64,000 nt of DNA from Terriglobia bacterium (GTDB taxonomy: Bacteria > Acidobacteriota > Terriglobia > Terriglobales > Acidobacteriaceae). A program made the position numbers and the translations under genes. The notes beneath the pieces are model-generated. The model saw only the letters and a list, made by a program, of their open reading frames with translations. It had not been told where the DNA came from and did no database searches. This document shows positions 59,478-64,000 of this stretch, in pieces. Each line of letters opens with the position of its first letter. The first letter of the stretch is position 1. Location of the stretch: positions 62,001 to 126,000 of the forward strand of contig JAVUPY010000052.1 in the NCBI GenBank assembly GCA_032252755.1. Direction: 5' to 3'.

Positions 59478-60263
59478 ATGATCACCCTGGTCTTCATCTT
59501 CTTAGCGATACTCATCGTGGCCGCCCTGTTCGCGCGAACGACACCGGTGGGTAAATCACCGGAGAAATCCACCTGCAAACCGGCCGTTACCAGTAGCCTC
59601 ATCACCGGCCTCGTGCTCATCGGCATCGGTGTTACGTTTCTTCTTGATCGCTTTGGACTCGTAAACGCCGAGCATATCTGGAACTTCTGGCCTCTAATCT
59701 TCGTGGTTCCCGGGCTCATCAAACTCACCGGTCCCGGCTCGGTCGGTGATCGCGTCTGGGGCGCTTTCCTCGTCCTCTTCGGAGCTGTCCTCATCCTCCA
59801 CGAATTTGGAAAGTTTCCTTACGGATGGAACTACCTGTGGCCTCTTTTCCTGATCGTCGCCGGTGGCCTCCTGATGTGGCAGTCCTACCAGACCAAGCGC
59901 GATGGCCTTTCTTTGTCCGGCGAAGACGATGTTCGCGTCTTCAGCGTGTTCGGGGGCAGCGAACAGCACGTCAACTCGCAGCGCTTTCGCGGAGGCCAAC
60001 TCGTCGCCGTCTTCGGCGGATACCAGCTTGACCTCACGCAGGCCGAAATTGAAGGCGAGCAGGCCGTTCTCGACGCCACCTCGATCTTTGGCGGCGGCGA
60101 AATCCGCATCCCTCGTCACTGGAACGTCCTGATCAAGGGCATCGGCGTCTTTGGCGGCTACGGTGATGAAACCGGAAAGTATCCGAAAGATACTTCCAAG
60201 CCCGCGAAAGCCCTGGTCGTCAAAGGCATCGCTATGTTCGGCGGAGTTTCCGTCAAGTACTAA
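59478..60263 (+). CDS. LiaF-like membrane protein
   Basis: About 261 residues with an N-terminal helix and four more hydrophobic segments up to about residue 130, including IWNFWPLIFVVPGLIKL and YLWPLFLIVAGGLLM. A beta-rich C-terminal domain has repeated FGG motifs (FSVFGGSEQHV, AVFGGYQLDL, SIFGGGEI, GVFGGYGD, AMFGGVSVKY). This is the LiaF/cell-wall-active antibiotic response fold. LiaF proteins modulate envelope-stress two-component systems. A LytS/LytTR pair follows within six bases. Confidence 0.8.
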   Translation: MITLVFIFLAILIVAALFARTTPVGKSPEKSTCKPAVTSSLITGLVLIGIGVTFLLDRFGLVNAEHIWNFWPLIFVVPGLIKLTGPGSVGDRVWGAFLVLFGAVLILHEFGKFPYGWNYLWPLFLIVAGGLLMWQSYQTKRDGLSLSGEDDVRVFSVFGGSEQHVNSQRFRGGQLVAVFGGYQLDLTQAEIEGEQAVLDATSIFGGGEIRIPRHWNVLIKGIGVFGGYGDETGKYPKDTSKPAKALVVKGIAMFGGVSVKY

Positions 60264-60268
60264 CACCT

Positions 60269-61339
60269 ATGCACCCGATACTCAGCCACCCACGACGTCT
60301 CGGCTTGTACTTGGCAGCGTGGACCCCGATCGTGTTCCTGCTGCTCTACCTGCTCTCCAGTCGTGGTGCCCTCAGTCCCACCGAAGCCCCAATCTTCGCC
60401 ATCCTGCTTTGCGTCGTCTACGCCTTCGTCTGCCTTTCCGCCTGGTACTCTTGCCGCGCCACTCCAGTTGAGTCATCCGGTTTCCTCCAATTGCTCGCCA
60501 CTCACTTTCTGGCCGCCATGCTCCTGAGCGGCCTATGGCTCGCATTCGCCCACGGCGTCGCCTACGGTCTCTCCTTCGTCCAAGTCTTCCGCGGCCTGAA
60601 TGAGCGTCTTCGCCAAGTATCGACGGTTCTCTGGACCATCGGCATTCTTCTCTATCTTCTATCTGTCGGACTCCACTACGTCCTGCTCGCCCTCGAACAT
60701 TCCCGTCAGGCCGAGCAGCGTGAAGCCGCCGCCCGCGTTCTCGCCCGCGACGCCGAACTTCGCGCCCTCAAGGCCCAGATCAATCCGCATTTCCTCTTCA
60801 ACAGCCTGCACTCCATCAGCGCTCTGACCTCGATCGACGCCGCCCGCGCCCGCGAAATGTGCATCTCGCTTTCTGACTTCCTCCGTATGACCCTCGGCCT
60901 CGGCGAGAAAACCAGCGTTCCCCTCAGCGAGGAGCTGTCCCTACTTCACAAATTTCTCGTCGTCGAAAAAATTCGGTTCGGCACCCGCCTCGACATGCAG
61001 GAACAGGTCGAGCCAGAGGTCCTCGACTGCATCGTCCCCCCGCTGCTGCTCCAGCCCCTGGTGGAGAACGCGGTCACACACGGCATCTCCGCCCTTCCCG
61101 AAGGCGGCTGGATCCGTTTGAACATCGCTCAGCCTTCCCCTGAAACCTTGCACGTCGAGGTCGAAAACACTTTTGATCCCGACGCCCCCGCACGCCGCAA
61201 GAGCGGCTTGGGCCTCAAGATCGTCCAGCAGCGCCTCGAAGCGCGCTACGGAACTCGCGCCGCCTTCGCCGTCGTCCGCGACAACAGCCACTTCCGCGTT
61301 ACCATGGACTTCCCCGCCGAAAGGACACCGCTCTCGTGA
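60269..61339 (+). CDS. LytS-type sensor histidine kinase
   Basis: This 356-residue kinase of the His_kinase (LytS/YehU) family has four N-terminal helices, a short coiled coil, then LKAQINPHFLFNSLHSISAL with the phospho-accepting histidine. The HATPase domain follows (LQPLVENAVTHG, SGLGLKIVQQRLEARYG). It overlaps the response regulator gene by four bases (GTGA). Located after a LiaF-like gene, so it is probably an envelope-state sensor. Confidence 0.92.
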   Translation: MHPILSHPRRLGLYLAAWTPIVFLLLYLLSSRGALSPTEAPIFAILLCVVYAFVCLSAWYSCRATPVESSGFLQLLATHFLAAMLLSGLWLAFAHGVAYGLSFVQVFRGLNERLRQVSTVLWTIGILLYLLSVGLHYVLLALEHSRQAEQREAAARVLARDAELRALKAQINPHFLFNSLHSISALTSIDAARAREMCISLSDFLRMTLGLGEKTSVPLSEELSLLHKFLVVEKIRFGTRLDMQEQVEPEVLDCIVPPLLLQPLVENAVTHGISALPEGGWIRLNIAQPSPETLHVEVENTFDPDAPARRKSGLGLKIVQQRLEARYGTRAAFAVVRDNSHFRVTMDFPAERTPLS

Positions 61340-62094
61340 ACGCCCCGGCAAGAATTCGCGCCATCATCGTCGACGACGAAGAACTCTCGCGCGCCGTCCT
61401 TCGCGAACTTGTCACCCCGCACGCCGACGTCGAAATCGTTGCCGAGTGCATCAACGGTTTCGATGCCGTCAAGGCCGTCAACGAACTCCACCCCGACCTC
61501 GTCTTCCTCGACATCCAGATGCCTAAACTCGACGGCTTCGAAGTCCTCGAACTCATCGGCAGTGATCACGTAGTCATCTTCGTCACCGCTTACGATCAGT
61601 ACGCGCTCCGGGCCTTCGAGGTCCACGCCGTCGACTACCTGCTCAAGCCTTTTGGCGCCGAGCGCTTCGAAGCCGCGCTCACGCGCGCCCGCCAGCGTAT
61701 GGGCCAACACCAACCCGTTCCCGCCGATCTGGCAACGGCCGCGCGCGCGCCTGGACAGCACGCCGACCGGATCGTCCTCCGCGACGGCAGCGATGTGCAC
61801 ATCATCCCAATCGCCAAACTCGACTATGCCGAAGCCCAGGACGATTACGTCGCGCTCGCCTCAGAAGGGAAGAAGCGCCTCAAGCAGCAAACCATCTCCA
61901 GCCTCGAGCAGTCGCTCGATCCCGCGCGTTTCCTGCGCATTCACCGCTCCTACATCCTCAACCTCGACCGCCTGAAGAAACTCGAACCCTACGGCAAGGA
62001 CACCCACGTCGCCATCCTCACGGATGGCACCCGCCTGCCGGTTTCGCGCAGCGGCTACTCACGCCTGCGCTCAATCCTGGACGCGAAGTCGTAA
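61336..62094 (+). CDS. LytTR-family response regulator
   Basis: This 252-residue regulator has an N-terminal receiver (LVFLDIQMPKLDGFE with the phospho-acceptor aspartate, KPFGAERFE). The C-terminal LytTR DNA-binding domain has FLRIHRSYILNLDRLKKLEP and TRLPVSRSGYSRLR. Starts with GTG overlapping the kinase stop. LytTR regulators act with LytS-type kinases on envelope or stress genes. Its own operon is a likely target. Confidence 0.93.
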   Translation: MNAPARIRAIIVDDEELSRAVLRELVTPHADVEIVAECINGFDAVKAVNELHPDLVFLDIQMPKLDGFEVLELIGSDHVVIFVTAYDQYALRAFEVHAVDYLLKPFGAERFEAALTRARQRMGQHQPVPADLATAARAPGQHADRIVLRDGSDVHIIPIAKLDYAEAQDDYVALASEGKKRLKQQTISSLEQSLDPARFLRIHRSYILNLDRLKKLEPYGKDTHVAILTDGTRLPVSRSGYSRLRSILDAKS

Positions 62095-62196
62095 CCTCTC
62101 CCTGAGCAAACCTTTCCTCAGCCTCTCGCAACGGATTTGCGGGGCCGGACGGTCCAATCGCTCGTCTTGTACAATCCGGAGTTCCAAGGAGATGAA

Positions 62197-62595
62197 GTGC
62201 GCTCAAAAATCCTAATGGTAACGAGCAGTATTCTCATGATCGCTGCCGGCCTCGTCGGCCTCTTCGGGCCTGCCGAAATCCTGCCCGCAATCGGATCGGC
62301 ACCGACGGCCTCGCTCGCCATCCTTCTGCAACTGTTCGGCGCACTGTACTTCGGCATGGGACTTATCAACTGGATCGCGAAAGACAACGCGATCGGTGGA
62401 ATCTACTCGAGGCCGCTCTGTGCGGGAAACTTCGCGCACTTCGGCATCGGCTCCCTGGTGCTGCTCCGCCCCATCTTTCACAATCCGGGAGTCGCCGTCA
62501 TGGTTGGGCTCGTAATCTATGCCGTCTTCGCCATCTTCTTCGGGTCGCTGCTGTTCAGCCAGGGCCCGGTCGGCACGACGGCACCAAACCGCTGA
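62197..62595 (+). CDS. Four-helix membrane protein, function unknown
   Basis: A 132-residue protein with four hydrophobic helices (ILMIAAGLVGLFGPAEIL, LAILLQLFGALYFGMGLINW, FAHFGIGSLVLL and VMVGLVIYAVFAIFFGSLLF). The start is a GTG at 62197 with AAGGAG five bases upstream. I recognise no specific family. It sits alone between the LytTR gene and a peptidase gene. Confidence 0.7.
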   Translation: MRSKILMVTSSILMIAAGLVGLFGPAEILPAIGSAPTASLAILLQLFGALYFGMGLINWIAKDNAIGGIYSRPLCAGNFAHFGIGSLVLLRPIFHNPGVAVMVGLVIYAVFAIFFGSLLFSQGPVGTTAPNR

Positions 62596-62666
62596 GCATG
62601 GATTCCTGACGCGCGGCTACTCTCATCTGGTAAGCTTTCCGGCACATTCCTATGGGAGGATGAGCG

Positions 62667-64000
62667 TTGCATCTACTGAAAAATCGACTTGCCTCGTATT
62701 TAGCATTCACTTCTCTCTGTCTTTTGATTTCCATTCCGGGAGCCGCTCAAAAGCATAAGAAGACCGCCCCGGCCCCGGAAGGCACCCAGGTAGCCCAGAC
62801 AGCCCCCTGGGAGGCTCCCCAGCCGGAAAAAGAAAAAATCGATTTACAGATGTATGACGAGATCCGCAACGAAGGTCTCGCGCACTCGCACGTGATGGAG
62901 TATGCCTCGGCGCTGATGGACGGCATCGGACCGCGCCTCACCGGCTCGCCCAACATGATGAAGGCCAACGAGTGGACGCGCGATCAACTCACCGCCATGG
63001 GCTGCTCCAACGCTCACCTCGAGGACTGGGGCGACTTCGGCATGGGCTGGCAGCAGCTCAATACTTGGGTGCGCATGACCTCACCCGATACCGCGGTGTT
63101 CATCGCGCAGGCCGCACCCTGGTCTCCGGCCACCAATGGCCCCATCCACGGCGATGCCGTCTGGATGGACGTTAAGTCGGAGAAGGACTTCGACAATTAC
63201 AGGGGCAAACTCGCCGGCAAGATCGTCTTCCTCGGCCCAATGCGCGACGTGAAGCCGGTCGACAAGCCGCTCTTCCGCCGCTATGACGACAAGGATCTCA
63301 GCGATCTCGAGAACTATCCCACGGAGCGTCCGCGCGATCTCCGCGAGCGCATCGCACCATTCCTCAAACGGCTCGAACTAATGCAGAAGCTTAATGACTT
63401 CCTTGCCAGCGAACACGTTGCCGCAGTGGTCGTTCCCAGCCGCGATGGCGCGAATTCCGGAGGGTCCGGCGGCACCATCTTCGATGACAGCGGCGCCGCT
63501 CTCGGCTGGTTCGTCTATAAGCGCGAAGATGCGATGAAGGTTCCCGTCGTCGTCACTGCGATCGAAAATTATGGGCGCGTTTATCGCCTGCTCCAGGAGC
63601 ACGTTCCGGTAACGATGGAAATGGACGTCCAAACCAAGTTCACCGGCGACCACCAGCACGGCTTCGATACCATTGCCGAAATTCCCGGCACTGATCCCAA
63701 CCTGAAGGACCAGGTTGTAATGGTCGGTGGCCACCTCGATTCTTGGGCTTCTGGCACTGGCGCCACCGATAACGGCGCCGGCAGTGTCGTCGCGATGGAA
63801 GTCATGCGCATCCTGAACGCTCTGCACGTCAAGCCGCGACGCACCATCCGCATCGGCCTTTGGAGCGGCGAAGAAGAAGGAATTTTCGGATCCGAAGGCT
63901 ACGTCAAGCAGCACTTCGGATATGCGCCTCGTTCAACCGCTCCGGACCAGATGGCATTGCCGGAGTTTATCCGCGACTATGCCGGTCCGTTGCAGTTGAA
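62667..64000 (+). CDS. Secreted M28-type zinc aminopeptidase (partial, cut by window end)
   Basis: An open frame of about 444 codons continues past the edge. It starts at a TTG (62667) with GGGAGG seven bases upstream; a TGA lies two codons before, so this is the only reasonable start. Residues 8-31 form a signal peptide (YLAFTSLCLLISIPGAAQ). The M28 core has VGGHLDSW near residue 356, GATDNGAGSVVAMEV, and SGEEEGIFGSEG near 400. The histidine, aspartate and glutamate are zinc ligands and catalytic base in this family. It would release amino acids from peptides outside the cytoplasm. The C-terminus is not in the window. Confidence 0.88.
   Translation, partial: MHLLKNRLASYLAFTSLCLLISIPGAAQKHKKTAPAPEGTQVAQTAPWEAPQPEKEKIDLQMYDEIRNEGLAHSHVMEYASALMDGIGPRLTGSPNMMKANEWTRDQLTAMGCSNAHLEDWGDFGMGWQQLNTWVRMTSPDTAVFIAQAAPWSPATNGPIHGDAVWMDVKSEKDFDNYRGKLAGKIVFLGPMRDVKPVDKPLFRRYDDKDLSDLENYPTERPRDLRERIAPFLKRLELMQKLNDFLASEHVAAVVVPSRDGANSGGSGGTIFDDSGAALGWFVYKREDAMKVPVVVTAIENYGRVYRLLQEHVPVTMEMDVQTKFTGDHQHGFDTIAEIPGTDPNLKDQVVMVGGHLDSWASGTGATDNGAGSVVAMEVMRILNALHVKPRRTIRIGLWSGEEEGIFGSEGYVKQHFGYAPRSTAPDQMALPEFIRDYAGPLQL

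Noticed and set aside
1-64000. tRNA/rRNA genes, CRISPR arrays, insertion sequences or prophage
   Set aside because: I looked for T-loop GTTCRANNC contexts with CCA ends, regular spacer-repeat spacing and transposase or integrase motifs and found none; a covariance-model scan would be needed to exclude tRNAs fully.

Overview
The window is high-GC bacterial chromosome. It most likely comes from an acidobacterium of the Koribacter/Terriglobia type. The pointers are an Oar-like TonB-dependent receptor with an N-terminal carboxypeptidase-regulatory domain, a VWFA-type secreted protein of the kind expanded in acidobacteria, several two-component and FtsX-type ABC modules, and dense short intergenic palindromic repeats. 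This assignment is inference from gene content. I saw no rRNA, tRNA, CRISPR array, insertion sequence or phage gene.

Layout. 0.3-2.7 kb: holB and tmk (minus strand) and a zinc-ribbon protein. 3.0-10.2 kb: a ThDP-dependent pyruvate oxidase-like enzyme, a 1049-residue FAD/Fe-S dehydrogenase of the YdiJ type, three DMT/EamA transporter genes and a YtxH-like protein. 10.3-15.0 kb (minus): a three-gene electron conduit made of a decaheme MtrA/DmsE-type cytochrome, an MtrB/PioB-type outer-membrane barrel and a seven-heme NapC/NirT-type inner-membrane cytochrome, with a DUF481-like barrel gene divergent from it. 16.4-26.9 kb: a secreted protein, an MBL hydrolase, trpE-trpG, a PilZ protein, a FecR-like secreted protein, a RibD-C reductase, fabF, an ornithine-lipid-type acyltransferase pair (olsB-olsA), cysE and a crystallin-like secreted protein. 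27.0-34.1 kb (minus): a MacB-type efflux operon preceded by a two-component system, then a fatty-acid desaturase.

34.4-42.8 kb (plus): a DUF5666-like protein, the TonB-type receptor, a VWFA protein interrupted by a one-base frameshift and a prolyl oligopeptidase. 42.9-55.8 kb (minus): reading in the direction of transcription, an HD-domain protein, a small membrane protein, MmgE/PrpD, a fused homoaconitase/aconitase, an isocitrate/isopropylmalate-type dehydrogenase, a CitD-CitE fusion, CitF, and then glcD-glcE-glcF. 56.0-59.0 kb (minus): a hypothetical gene and an acyl ligase-ACP-PlsC three-domain fusion. 59.2-64.0 kb (plus): a small membrane protein, a LiaF-like protein, a LytS/LytTR two-component pair, a four-helix membrane protein and an M28 peptidase cut by the window edge.

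The most interesting regions are: (1) the mtrA-mtrB-heptaheme operon, which by family knowledge would carry electrons across both membranes; (2) the tricarboxylate module at 47-55 kb, which combines a CitD-CitE fusion and CitF with aconitase-, IDH- and PrpD-family enzymes but shows no citrate lyase maturation genes nearby; (3) several families of short repeats that occupy nearly every gap around that module. In places the repeats appear to supply ribosome-binding sites, and one copy lies in frame inside the acyl-ligase gene.
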